DNA of 64,000 bases, taken from Scatousia sp902383995. GTDB lineage: Bacteria > Cyanobacteriota > Vampirovibrionia > Gastranaerophilales > Gastranaerophilaceae. The notes under the pieces were generated by a model that was given only the letters and a program-made list of their open reading frames with translations, ran no database searches and was not told where the DNA came from. The stretch is taken from positions 62,001 through 126,000 of the forward strand of contig CABLZX010000003.1 of NCBI GenBank assembly GCA_902383995.1, given 5' to 3'. The position numbers were made by a program, and so were the translations under genes. Shown here one piece after another: positions 7,120-15,519 of this stretch (positions are counted from its first letter, which is position 1; each line of letters starts with the position of its first letter).

Positions 7120-9903
7120 ATGAAGAAAAAGATTAAAGTTTTAGGTGGTGTTATATGTGCGGCAGCGGTATTGGCAGCAATTCCGTCTGTTTTATATTTA
7201 AAAGTTCTGCCGGCGGCAGTTTCCAACCCGCGTGTTATTTCTTTTGTGGAAAAAAATGTAAATAAATATACTGATTTGAACGTGGAAATAAAAAATCCTG
7301 TTCTTAAAACAAGTTTTTCACCGGTAATTGCTTTTAAAACAGATAAAATTAAGCTCGCAAAAAATGACATTGAAATATTTGCCGTTGAAAATCTTGATAC
7401 AGAAATTTCTTTTAAAGATTTGTTTAAAAAACGAATAATTTTAAACAGATTTGGCTTGGATTATATATTTGCAGATGTGAATAAGTTGATGGCACTCGCT
7501 CCCCGGCAAGAAGAGCAAAAACAACAAAAAAATGACTGGGAAATTGACTTTTTTGATTCTGTCCTCTATTTGAAAAAGAGCTTAATCCTCTACAAACTTG
7601 AACCGGATGTTTTTGTAAAACTTAACGCCGATAATTTAAAAATAGACAATACCCAGAAAGTTGAAAAATTTGTACACTTTGATATTGATACAAAAATAAA
7701 AAAAGGTGACAAAATTCTGCACTTTGCAATAGCAGACAAAAACAGAGTTGTTATAAAAGATAAAACCCTTTTTGTAAAAGACTGCGTTCTTGATATAAAC
7801 AAATCAAATGTACATATAAATGCTGATGCGTCAAGAAAAAATGGTTTGAATGTAAATCTTTCTTCTAAAAAATTTAAAGTTAAAGACGTAATAGATATAG
7901 TTGATTCAAACATAATCATTAATAACGGAAGTGAAATGCTCGCGTTTTTTAAAGATATGGACGGGGATTTTGACTTCAATATAAACATGAAAAATAATGA
8001 TTTGAATGGTACAGTAAACCTTAACAAAAGTTCTTTGAAGATTATTCCTGTCAGCAATCTGCCTATTACTGTAAATAAAGGAACTGTAATTTTGACGTCA
8101 AACGACATAACTTTAAAAGACATCGAAGGTTATTACGGGTCACAGCAGATAAATAAAATTGCACTAAACGGAATTATGAAAGATTACACAAAATCCTGTG
8201 ATACTGAGGTAACAATAACAACTGTTGCTACAAATGATTTTGCAAAAAATTATCTTTCAAAACTTGTAGGTATACCGCTCGAAATCGTTGGAAAAGCAGG
8301 AACACGTATTATAGTCAAATCAATTTACAATAAAATTGATGTTGATTGGGCTTCCAAGCTTGCTAAAGGCAATGACATTCTTGTGGACGGAGCATCTCTA
8401 ACTCCGGCAAGCTGGGATAGAGCAGTTCAAGCAGATCTGCATTTTGAAAATAATATTTTAAATATTAAAGATATTAACTACTTCATTGCACAGGAAATTG
8501 TAAAAGGCAGCAAAGTTAAACCGGTCTTAACACTTAACGGTAATGTAGACTGCTCAAAACCTATACCATTTGTTCAGGATTTAGGTTTTAATATTCCAAA
8601 GCCTCTGCCGAGTGAATTTTTAAATGTTCTAATCGGACAGCGGCTGTTTAAAGGCGGCACATTTTCCGGCGAACTTGCTATGGTTAATAACGGAACTTAC
8701 CCGAAAATTAAAGGCAAAATGAAAGCTGAGAAAATTAGAATTCCTTCACAGAGAATAGCAATCAAAAACGGGGAACTTTTTACCGACAGAGATACTATTC
8801 ACCTTGTAGCGGACGGACGATACAAACGCACCCGATTTGATTTTGCAGGTGATATTGCAAACGGAATTAAATATCCTATAGTTATCAAAAATGTTGATTT
8901 TGGTATGGATAAAATTGATATTGATAAAATTTTGCAGTCGTTTAACAAGCAGAATACCGATGCGGTTAAACAGCAGCAGAATGTTGTCCCTGAATCGGTT
9001 ATGGAGGATGAAAACAGCGAAATAGCCGATGAAGCAGTTGTTTTTGATGTAAATAATCTTATTATCGAAAGATGTATTTTCAGACTTAAGGAAGGCAAAT
9101 ATAAAGATATTAACTTTGGCAACCTTGCGGCTAACCTTACACTGGACAAAAACAATATTTTACAGCTAAAATCCAACAGATTTGATATTGCAGAAGGAAT
9201 ATCTTCAGTAAAAGTATTCTGTGATTTGAAAAAACATAAATATAATATTAAACTTGGCGCAAAAGATGTTAATTCTGATTTGATGTCAACTACATTGCTT
9301 AATCTTCCGCGTGAAATATCAGGAAAAGCAAGCGGAATAATAGATTTATACACTGATGACAGCTTAAAACTTAACGGAGCAATTAAATTTGCTGTAAATG
9401 ACGGTCAAATTCAAAAAATCGGACTTGTTGAGTACGTAATGAAATTTGCTGCGCTATTTAGAAATCCGCTTGTTATGATTAGCCCTTCAACAATTTCTGA
9501 TATAGTTAACATCCCGGAAGGAAAGTTCAACAAAATATCAGGTGAATTGCTGATGAAAAATAATGTTATTGAACTTCTTAAAATAAAATCATCATCACCA
9601 CAGCTGAGCAGCTTTATAATTGGACGATATGATATTGAAAAAAGCGATGCAATGCTTAGGATTTATACAAAATTCAGCAATGAAAAGAAAGGATTTGCCG
9701 GAGCTTTAAGAAGCTTTTCATTGAACAGTCTTGCAAACAGAATTCCTCTAAGCAGCCGTAATGATGCACAGTATTATGCCACAGAACTTGAACAGCTTCC
9801 TAAGCTTGAAGTAGGTGAAGAACAAGCTCAGGTATTCTTAACTAAAGTTGACGGGGATGTAGTTAACAACAACTTCCTTTCCTCTCTTAAAAAAATTAAA
9901 TAA
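7120..9903 (+). CDS. AsmA-like outer-membrane-biogenesis protein
   Basis: 927 aa. An N-terminal transmembrane anchor (residues ~5-28, VLGGVICAAAVLAAIPSVLYL) is followed by a long beta-rich periplasmic body. The start resembles AsmA (SFVEKNVNKYTDLNVEIKNPVLKTSFSP) and the C-terminus resembles the AsmA_2 region (SGELLMKNNVIELLKIKSSSPQLSSFIIGRYDI). AsmA/TamB/YhdP proteins are thought to form periplasmic bridges for phospholipid transport. ATG 7120 is chosen over the upstream TTG at 7087 because GAGGATA lies just before it. The gene is followed after 15 nt by the L,D-transpeptidase, suggesting one envelope transcript. Confidence 0.75.
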   Translation: MKKKIKVLGGVICAAAVLAAIPSVLYLKVLPAAVSNPRVISFVEKNVNKYTDLNVEIKNPVLKTSFSPVIAFKTDKIKLAKNDIEIFAVENLDTEISFKDLFKKRIILNRFGLDYIFADVNKLMALAPRQEEQKQQKNDWEIDFFDSVLYLKKSLILYKLEPDVFVKLNADNLKIDNTQKVEKFVHFDIDTKIKKGDKILHFAIADKNRVVIKDKTLFVKDCVLDINKSNVHINADASRKNGLNVNLSSKKFKVKDVIDIVDSNIIINNGSEMLAFFKDMDGDFDFNINMKNNDLNGTVNLNKSSLKIIPVSNLPITVNKGTVILTSNDITLKDIEGYYGSQQINKIALNGIMKDYTKSCDTEVTITTVATNDFAKNYLSKLVGIPLEIVGKAGTRIIVKSIYNKIDVDWASKLAKGNDILVDGASLTPASWDRAVQADLHFENNILNIKDINYFIAQEIVKGSKVKPVLTLNGNVDCSKPIPFVQDLGFNIPKPLPSEFLNVLIGQRLFKGGTFSGELAMVNNGTYPKIKGKMKAEKIRIPSQRIAIKNGELFTDRDTIHLVADGRYKRTRFDFAGDIANGIKYPIVIKNVDFGMDKIDIDKILQSFNKQNTDAVKQQQNVVPESVMEDENSEIADEAVVFDVNNLIIERCIFRLKEGKYKDINFGNLAANLTLDKNNILQLKSNRFDIAEGISSVKVFCDLKKHKYNIKLGAKDVNSDLMSTTLLNLPREISGKASGIIDLYTDDSLKLNGAIKFAVNDGQIQKIGLVEYVMKFAALFRNPLVMISPSTISDIVNIPEGKFNKISGELLMKNNVIELLKIKSSSPQLSSFIIGRYDIEKSDAMLRIYTKFSNEKKGFAGALRSFSLNSLANRIPLSSRNDAQYYATELEQLPKLEVGEEQAQVFLTKVDGDVVNNNFLSSLKKIK

Positions 9904-9918
9904 CCGGATAGCAAGTAA

Positions 9919-10551
9919 ATGATTAGAATAAATAATATAAACTTCAACAATGATATAGTTAAAACAGCAGAAAATGTTAAAAAGTCTTCTGAAATTAATA
10001 CTGTCTTTGGCGCTGAAAATTCATCCAATATCTCTGGAGGAAAAGGGCTTTCTGTTGAGCAGGAAAAGGTTTCGCCTAAAGGAAGCTCCAGCCCGCAGCA
10101 CTTGAAAAATGCTCCAAGTCCTATCATAACAGTAGCAGGCGAAAAAAAGCTTGCAGCCATTGTTGTAGATACAAAAACAAATCTTTTATACACATATGAT
10201 GCTAAAGGTAAAGCAGAAACAGTATATTCGGTTGCTACCGGCAAAAAATATACCCCGACACGCAAGGGTATAAAAATGATTACAAATGTGGAAGATTATC
10301 CTTATAAAACAGCCTACGGAACAAAACGAAAAAAAAATCCGAAGGATTATGGACCAAATGTAATCATTATAGAAAATATCAATCCTGAAACAGGCAAAAT
10401 TTACGGCAGAAACGGACAGTTTATCCATGGCAATAATAACCCGAAAAGCCTTGGTACATATGCTTCATTAGGTTGTATAAGAATGGACAACGAAGTTATT
10501 AAAAAAATTGCAAAAGATGCAGTCAAAAATTCATATGTGCTTATTCAATAG
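9919..10551 (+). CDS. L,D-transpeptidase (YkuD domain)
   Basis: 210 aa. The YkuD domain occupies residues ~75-210, beginning AAIVVDTKTNLLYTYDAKGK and containing the catalytic pattern FIHGNNNPKSLG..SLGCIRM, with His and the Cys nucleophile of the HxGT/SxGCxR signature. The enzyme would cross-link peptidoglycan or attach proteins to it. The first ~70 residues are low-complexity and polar, with no signal peptide or transmembrane helix, although the domain normally works in the periplasm. It follows the AsmA-like gene by 15 nt. No clear ribosome site is present. Confidence 0.85.
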   Translation: MIRINNINFNNDIVKTAENVKKSSEINTVFGAENSSNISGGKGLSVEQEKVSPKGSSSPQHLKNAPSPIITVAGEKKLAAIVVDTKTNLLYTYDAKGKAETVYSVATGKKYTPTRKGIKMITNVEDYPYKTAYGTKRKKNPKDYGPNVIIIENINPETGKIYGRNGQFIHGNNNPKSLGTYASLGCIRMDNEVIKKIAKDAVKNSYVLIQ

Positions 10552-10557
10552 CACATA

Positions 10558-11364
10558 TTATAAATAACATTTGCGCTCCTGCCCTTCAACACCTGCATAA
10601 AGTTCAACAAATTGTTTTGCCGGACTTACATCAATCTTTGTCAAAAGAACCTCTTCAATCTGGAAAAATCCGACATCCCCGGACATTTCAATATCTATCT
10701 TAATTGGTTTTCTTTCTCCATGGTAAATTCCTATACGGTTGATAGCATTTGCAGAGTATTTATGAATATCACCGACACGCGGAGCAGAATTTATTGAAAG
10801 AGGAATTCTGGCTCGCCCTTTTGTCATATCACATCCGTCTGCAATAAGAATAATTCCTGCTTCTATAGAGTGAATTTTTTTGGTTGACATGTGACCGATA
10901 ATAGCTTCTGTAGCAAGTGACTTTATTACAACACGCTTGTGAAGATTATCCGGAAAAACATGAAGCAGCGTTCTGTCAATTATAGGCTGTGCAAGCATTG
11001 CAGACATATCTTCATGCCCCTGCCGTCCGATTGACATACCCAGATCATGCATTAAACCAGCAAGGATAACGGCGCACATACTGTCCTCAAACGTACCTAT
11101 CTCTTCGGTTTCAAGTGAAGTCTTAATTCCAGATTCCTGCAAAATATTCAGCATTTTAATAGCGTTACCTGCAACCTGGCGCATATGAACAGGTCCATGG
11201 TCATTAAATCCCAAACGCTTTATCGAAACATTATTTGCGTAATCCTGTAATTCCTGAAGCTCCTCATCAGCAAAAAGATAATTAACCAGCTTTAAACAGT
11301 TAGGATTATTCTGCAAACGCTTCTGTATTTTTGATTCAATTGAAACTTCTTTAACTGACTTCAT
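10558..11364 (-). CDS. HD-domain metal-dependent phosphohydrolase
   Basis: 268 aa. Metal-binding residues are visible in order: NDHGPVHMRQVAGNA (His), LAGLMHDLGM (the HD pair, ~residue 105), GHEDMSAML, and LIADGCDMTKGRAR (late Asp). This order is that of HD phosphohydrolases with an added C-terminal beta domain (PIKIDIEMSGDVGFFQIEEVLL). Substrate is unknown; nucleotides or cyclic dinucleotides are typical. It is cytosolic, with no signal peptide. It converges on the L,D-transpeptidase gene with a 6-nt gap. Confidence 0.75.
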   Translation of the reverse strand: MKSVKEVSIESKIQKRLQNNPNCLKLVNYLFADEELQELQDYANNVSIKRLGFNDHGPVHMRQVAGNAIKMLNILQESGIKTSLETEEIGTFEDSMCAVILAGLMHDLGMSIGRQGHEDMSAMLAQPIIDRTLLHVFPDNLHKRVVIKSLATEAIIGHMSTKKIHSIEAGIILIADGCDMTKGRARIPLSINSAPRVGDIHKYSANAINRIGIYHGERKPIKIDIEMSGDVGFFQIEEVLLTKIDVSPAKQFVELYAGVEGQERKCYL

Positions 11365-11441
11365 AATTTAACCATTCTCTTACTATTTACTATTATTTAT
11401 ATAATACACCATAAATAAAATTTAGTTCAAATTTTATTATA

Positions 11442-11470
11442 TTGACATTATTACAAAAATAGTATAAAAT
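11442..11470 (+). promoter_or_regulatory. Promoter of the flavodoxin gene
   Basis: TTGACA (11442-11447), 17-nt spacer, TAAAAT (11465-11470). The 30-bp palindrome begins on the last base of the -10 box, so a bound protein would block initiation. Confidence 0.7.
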
Positions 11471-11499
11471 TATTTTGTTAGGCATGCCTAACAAAATAA
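11470..11499. promoter_or_regulatory. Perfect 30-bp palindromic operator upstream of flavodoxin
   Basis: Half site TTATTTTGTTAGGCA followed directly by its exact complement. The core TTAGGCATGCCTAA resembles operators of metal-sensing DtxR-family repressors (half-site TTAGG). It covers the expected transcription start, so repression by a metalloregulator under iron-replete conditions is the simplest reading (inference). Confidence 0.7.
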
Positions 11500-11538
11500 A
11501 CAAAAAAAACACGGTTTGAAATTGATTTAGGAGGTATT

Positions 11539-11979
11539 ATGTCAGTAAAAATCTTGTATGGCACTGAAACCGGGAATTCAGAAGCATTAGCCGTTCAGGC
11601 ATCAGAAGCCCTGAAGGCAGCCGGTATAGAAGCAGATGTACTTGATATGGGTAATGTTTCATTAAATGATTTGAAAGGTTACGATAAAGCTCTGTTTATT
11701 ACAAGCACATGGGGGGACGGTGATGCACCGTGCAACGCTATGGCTCTGCTTGAAGAACTAAAATCTGAAAAAACAAAATGCCTTACAGATTTGAATTATG
11801 CAGTATTTGGTATAGGTGAATCCATATATGAGCATTTTTGTCAGGCTGCAATAGACTTTGATGAGGCGGTATTTGATTTGGGAGCAAAAAGGATTGAGAT
11901 TTTAGAAAAAAGCGAAGAGGACAATGAAGAAAATCTAAAAAATTGGATAGAAAAAATTATTCCAAAACTAAAATTCTAA
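11539..11979 (+). CDS. Flavodoxin
   Basis: 146 aa, normal short-chain flavodoxin length. The FMN phosphate loop reads GTETGNSEALA at residues 7-17, the second FMN loop STWGDGDAP at ~55-63 and the third FGIGESIYEHFCQA at ~93-106. It carries electrons at low potential and commonly replaces ferredoxin when iron is scarce, which fits the metal-box-like palindrome in its promoter. AGGAGG lies 6 nt before the ATG, one of the strongest ribosome sites in the window. It is monocistronic and ends at the 12010 terminator. Confidence 0.93.
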   Translation: MSVKILYGTETGNSEALAVQASEALKAAGIEADVLDMGNVSLNDLKGYDKALFITSTWGDGDAPCNAMALLEELKSEKTKCLTDLNYAVFGIGESIYEHFCQAAIDFDEAVFDLGAKRIEILEKSEEDNEENLKNWIEKIIPKLKF

Positions 11980-12009
11980 TAAACTCACACACAGTTCTCC
12001 TTTATGCTT

Positions 12010-12038
12010 AAAACGGGCAAAAGCCCGTTTTTATTTTT
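12010..12038 (+). terminator. Rho-independent terminator after flavodoxin
   Basis: AAAACGGGC, AAAA loop, GCCCGTTTTT with a T-rich tail. It ends just before the convergent amrS stop. Confidence 0.9.
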
Positions 12039-12040
12039 AA

Positions 12041-13039
12041 TCAAAATCTGCCGTCGCATTTTGTTCCGCAAAAAATGCAGCTTCCTCCGTCAAGATTATA
12101 CTCAAGAAGTCCATAGCCGTTTCTTACAATTACCGGTCTATGACAATTTTTGCAATATGTTGCAGAAGTGCTCCGGCTGGTTAAGTTCCCGGTGTAAACA
12201 TATTTTAAACCTAAATTTTGTGCAATCTCATACGCTTTTAACAAAACGCCAAGTGAGGTTGCCTTTCTGTCCATAAATCTATAACTTGGGAAAAATGCAC
12301 TAAAATGAAGCGGAACAAATTCTCCAAGATTTTCTAATATCCAACTGCATTCAGACTTAATATCTTCATCAGAATTATTTTCTCCCTCAATCAGCATTGT
12401 TGTTAATTCAAGCCAGCAGTCCGTTTCATTTTTTACATATTTAATAGTGTCCAGAACAGGCTTTATATGAGCAAGACAATTTTTCTTATAGAAATTTTCA
12501 CTGAACCCTTTCAAGTCAATATTAGCTGCATCCATGTATTTAAAAAATTCTTTTGCGGGCTCCGGATTTATAAAGCCGGAAGTTACTGCAACAGTTTTAA
12601 TCCCGTTTTCTCTGCATAATTTTGCAGTATCAACCGCATATTCAAAGAATGCTATAGGATCGTTATAAGTAAAAGCAACACTTTTACAAGCATAGTACTT
12701 TGCAGTTTCAACAATTTCAGGAGGCGATGCTTTATTTAAAAACTTGTTACTGCCCCTGTTTTTTGTCGTCTTCCAGTTCTGACAAAATTGGCATCCCATG
12801 TTACAGCCTAAAGTTCCAAAGGAAAGAACCAAACTGCCTGGATAGAAATGGTAAAGCGGCTTTTTCTCAACAGGATCTATTGCAAGCCCTGTATTATATC
12901 CGTAAGAAGTTAGAGCAATTTCCCCTCCGGTGTTTTTCCTTATATGGCAGAAACCTTCCTGATTTTCCTTAAGAATGCAATTACGCGGACAAATTGTACA
13001 TTGAACCCTGTTATCATTTAAATTCTTTTGATATTTCAT
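12041..13039 (-). CDS. amrS: AmmeMemoRadiSam system radical SAM enzyme
   Basis: 332 aa. The N-terminal C-x2-C motif CTICPRNC, then the radical SAM cluster motif GCNMGCQFCQNW (C-x3-C-x2-C) around residue 80, and SYGYNTGLAIDPVEKKPLYHFYPGS are diagnostic of the AmrS/PflA-like family. The C-terminus adds four Cys (YCKNC...CIFCGTKC), a probable zinc or extra cluster site. AmrS works with Memo and AMMECR1 proteins on an unknown substrate; neither partner is in this window. TATAAT lies six bases before the ATG, so the message is probably leaderless. It is the last core gene before the variable region. Confidence 0.9.
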   Translation of the reverse strand: MKYQKNLNDNRVQCTICPRNCILKENQEGFCHIRKNTGGEIALTSYGYNTGLAIDPVEKKPLYHFYPGSLVLSFGTLGCNMGCQFCQNWKTTKNRGSNKFLNKASPPEIVETAKYYACKSVAFTYNDPIAFFEYAVDTAKLCRENGIKTVAVTSGFINPEPAKEFFKYMDAANIDLKGFSENFYKKNCLAHIKPVLDTIKYVKNETDCWLELTTMLIEGENNSDEDIKSECSWILENLGEFVPLHFSAFFPSYRFMDRKATSLGVLLKAYEIAQNLGLKYVYTGNLTSRSTSATYCKNCHRPVIVRNGYGLLEYNLDGGSCIFCGTKCDGRF

Positions 13040-13045
13040 AAAGAG

Positions 13046-13051
13046 ATTATA
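13046..13051 (-). promoter_or_regulatory. -10 box of amrS (leaderless)
   Basis: TATAAT on the minus strand, followed by CTCTTT and the ATG at 13039. No Shine-Dalgarno sequence is present. Confidence 0.5.
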
Positions 13052-13096
13052 ATGCTTTTATGTAAAAAATAAAATAGCCTTAGAAAACTAAAATCA

Positions 13097-14116
13097 TCAT
13101 TTATTATCTGTAAATTCCGCTGTATCAGCAGGAATATCTTTTGATTTGATATCAGATGTTTTCATTGTAATGTATTTATAATTGTCGCATCCAATAATTA
13201 ACTTCCTGTTTGCTTCTATATTTTTATTAGCCTTAGAAGCAAGCTCTTTAATTTCAGGTTTTGCATTAAGAGCTGGAACTATCTCTAATCCGCGTATTAC
13301 AAGGTTTCCAAGTTTTAAAATAGCTTTACGTAAATGATTTTTAAATTCATTAATATTACATTCTTTTTCATTAATTATACAGCCGCTCTCAGCAATTGCT
13401 TCTTCAATAAGCTGTTCTTTATAATCATTAAATTCTTCTTCTTTTTGTTTTTCCAGAATTTCGATTGTAGTCTGAATAGCCTTAAGCTTAGCCTCAGAAG
13501 CGGAAGTTTCTGCATTCTTAATTTCTGCGATAAGCTTTTTACCTTCCAAAAATTTATTGTATAAACTTGCTGCCTTGTCAGCCAGTGACAAAAACAGTCC
13601 AGCAGTCATTTCAGAGAAATCAATACCAATCCATTCTGAACCGACATCAAAATTCACCACCTTCACTTCTTCATTTATATATTTAAAAGGTGCGCAAACA
13701 TCTTCTAAATCCTCAAAAAAGTTTTTGTAATCACTAATAGAAGAATAATCTTCCGGAAGTTTTAAATTAAGAGTGTCAACATTTTCTTCACACAGCATAT
13801 CTGCTAAAGTATTTGAGAAGTTAGTAACACAGTCATACAGCTCATTCAACAGATTTGAAAATCTCTTTGTGATAGACGAAGAAGATACACTTATACTATT
13901 TTCAATACTACTTGTCAAGTTTGGTATTTCAGCAAACTGATTTACCAAAGACAAAAAAAGTTTAGCTTGTTTAAATTCTTTAAGTATTCCTAAAAATGCC
14001 TGAATATTTGTTATATTATATACTGTATTATAATTGCTTGATTTTTCAGTAATTTTAACTTGTTCAATGACTGGAATAGCTTTATTTAGTAAATTTTGAT
14101 AATCTCTTAATCTCAT
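13097..14116 (-). CDS. Protein of unknown function downstream of the retron
   Basis: 339 aa from ATG 14116, chosen because AAAAAGGAAG precedes it by 5 nt; the frame is open to 14170. I recognise no family. It is predicted helical and soluble: an N-terminal helical block (MRLRDYQNLLNKAIPVIEQV), a central segment FDVGSEWIGIDFSEMTAGLFLSLADKAASLYNKFLEGKK split by short loops, a likely coiled coil at ~230-270 (EIKNAETSASEAKLKAIQTT), and a hydrophobic LRKAILKLGNLVIRGLEIV stretch. It is codirectional with the retron RT, ~230 nt downstream. Whether it belongs to the retron or is separate cargo cannot be told. Confidence 0.6.
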   Translation of the reverse strand: MRLRDYQNLLNKAIPVIEQVKITEKSSNYNTVYNITNIQAFLGILKEFKQAKLFLSLVNQFAEIPNLTSSIENSISVSSSSITKRFSNLLNELYDCVTNFSNTLADMLCEENVDTLNLKLPEDYSSISDYKNFFEDLEDVCAPFKYINEEVKVVNFDVGSEWIGIDFSEMTAGLFLSLADKAASLYNKFLEGKKLIAEIKNAETSASEAKLKAIQTTIEILEKQKEEEFNDYKEQLIEEAIAESGCIINEKECNINEFKNHLRKAILKLGNLVIRGLEIVPALNAKPEIKELASKANKNIEANRKLIIGCDNYKYITMKTSDIKSKDIPADTAEFTDNK

Positions 14117-14217
14117 AGTCTTCCTTTTTGCATACTCTAAAAAAGCCGGAGCGAACAGTCCTGTGAGCAACAGGCTCGCTTCATAAACATTATAAATGTA
14201 ATTTTTATATTTGTAAA

Positions 14218-14335
14218 TTCCCTGCTAAATTAAAAATCAGGGAAAATCTACCGATTTTTGTTAAATTTCTCAAATAAAATCATTACTACATAAGGTTTTT
14301 AAGGCATATTCCCTGCAAGACAAAGAACAGGGAAT
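14218..14335 (-). other. Two small hairpins downstream of the retron RT
   Basis: Two stems share the arms TTCCCTG/CAGGGAA: 14218-14244 and 14308-14335, about 65 nt apart in the gap between RT and the next gene. Neither has a T tail on either strand, so they are not classical terminators. They may be transcript-end or processing structures. Nothing else is seen in this gap. Confidence 0.4.
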
Positions 14336-14349
14336 TCTATTAATATATT

Positions 14350-15369
14350 CTACATTTTTTTAAGTGTTTTTAGTATATCATAAATATCTTCTTTCGAAAA
14401 TTTTTTTTGCAAATTTTCAATATATTTTATACATTTATTCAAATAATCATCTTCAATTGATTGTATATAAGAAATATTGCCGATTAAATATTCTTTAGTT
14501 TCATTAATATTTTTTTTAGAAAATTCACCGGTTTTATATAAAAAATATAGAATTGATCGTACTTTATTTTTAATGTTTTTTGATACTTTTAGATTACCAT
14601 CATTTATAGTTATACCTGTAACTTTCTTATGAGAAGTATTCTTTACTAATTTTGTTTTTTCAGTATTTAATTCAATATTAAAATAGGTTGTCCTATTATT
14701 AGCAATTATTTGAGGTAGATAAATATCTTTTAAATTTTTTAGTATTTCTAAATCATTTGCTGAGAACATTAAGTCATCAGCATATCTTGTATATGAAATG
14801 TTATTTGTATTACAGAATTCCGATATTTCTTTATCTAATTTATAACAAGCTAAATTTGATAAATATGGTGAACAAATACCCCCTTGAGGAAGTTCATTAA
14901 AAAATGTACACAATCCAGCAAGTATATCAGAAATTTTGTCATCATATCCTAATTCCATAAAAATTCTTTGTATTTTTTTTCTTTTTATACATTGAAAAAA
15001 GTTTTTAAAATCCATTTTTAATAAAAAAATTTTTTCTTTATGAATTAATGCATTTTTCAGAAGTCCATTTTTATTTTTAATAAATGCTGTTGAATATTCA
15101 GAACAAGGGATTTTTTGAAGAATCTCTACAAGAATTATTTTTTGCGCCATTTTTAATTTTTTCTTAGGTGCATTTATAATTCTTTTTTCTGAAGAATGTT
15201 TTTTAGGTATTCTAAAAGAAACATAATGTTTGTCTTTATTTGCAATAAAATCATTTAGTTGTGATTTTGTAAACAATAATAAACATGCTAGATCATCTAA
15301 ATCTTTAATTCTAGGTAAATCTAAATAACTAATTAAATCTCTTTCCATATTTAATAAATAGTACATCAT
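14350..15369 (-). CDS. Retron-type reverse transcriptase
   Basis: 339 aa. Order of motifs: IINAPKKKLKMAQKIIL (RT0/1 region, ~65-80), FLLKMDFKNFF with the first catalytic Asp (~120), the NAxxH-like ALIHKEK, LPQGGICSPYLSNLA (~160-173), YTRYADDLMFS with the catalytic YADD (196-199) and KKVTGITI with the retron-specific VTG (250-252). No maturase or integrase domain follows, as in retrons. I chose ATG 15369 (MMYYLLNMERDL) with AGAGGA just upstream; the longer frame to 15441 would read through the ncRNA hairpin. It makes msDNA from the ncRNA directly upstream and is the third part of an Eco1-like defence unit. Confidence 0.93.
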   Translation of the reverse strand: MMYYLLNMERDLISYLDLPRIKDLDDLACLLLFTKSQLNDFIANKDKHYVSFRIPKKHSSEKRIINAPKKKLKMAQKIILVEILQKIPCSEYSTAFIKNKNGLLKNALIHKEKIFLLKMDFKNFFQCIKRKKIQRIFMELGYDDKISDILAGLCTFFNELPQGGICSPYLSNLACYKLDKEISEFCNTNNISYTRYADDLMFSANDLEILKNLKDIYLPQIIANNRTTYFNIELNTEKTKLVKNTSHKKVTGITINDGNLKVSKNIKNKVRSILYFLYKTGEFSKKNINETKEYLIGNISYIQSIEDDYLNKCIKYIENLQKKFSKEDIYDILKTLKKM

Positions 15370-15519
15370 TATTCCTCTTACTTTGTACGATTTTTCAAAT
15401 TTGACTGTGGAAAATTTGAAAAATCGGACACTGGCTTCCATTTTTGTTTAATGTATTTAAGGGTTTGTCATCATTCCCCAATCAAATAAATTTTGATTAT
15501 ATCTAAGAAGAATAATGAT
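15367..15519 (-). ncRNA. Retron ncRNA (msr-msd)
   Basis: The ends pair: minus-strand ATCATTATTCTTCTTA (15519-15504, a1) with TAAGAGGAATAATGAT (15380-15365, a2), 16 bp with one G-U. The base after a1 is G15503, in a CTTA-G context as in Eco1, and is the candidate branching guanosine. Next come an msr-like hairpin AATCAAA-ATTTA-TTTGATT, a GGG/CCC element, and the msd hairpin with a perfect 15-bp stem (15388-15402 with 15412-15426) and a 9-nt loop. The msDNA would start near + position 15381. a1 overlaps the effector stop codon, and a2 overlaps the RT ribosome site and ATG. Confidence 0.85.

Noticed and set aside
14218..14335. Hairpins after RT as the retron ncRNA
   Set aside because: They lack a1/a2 pairing and a branching-G context, whereas the effector-RT gap has all expected elements.
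15370..15441. N-terminal extension of the RT starting at 15441
   Set aside because: The extra 24 codons lie on the msd hairpin of the ncRNA, and the ATG at 15369 has a ribosome site; retron RTs normally begin at the equivalent of MMYYLLNMERDL.
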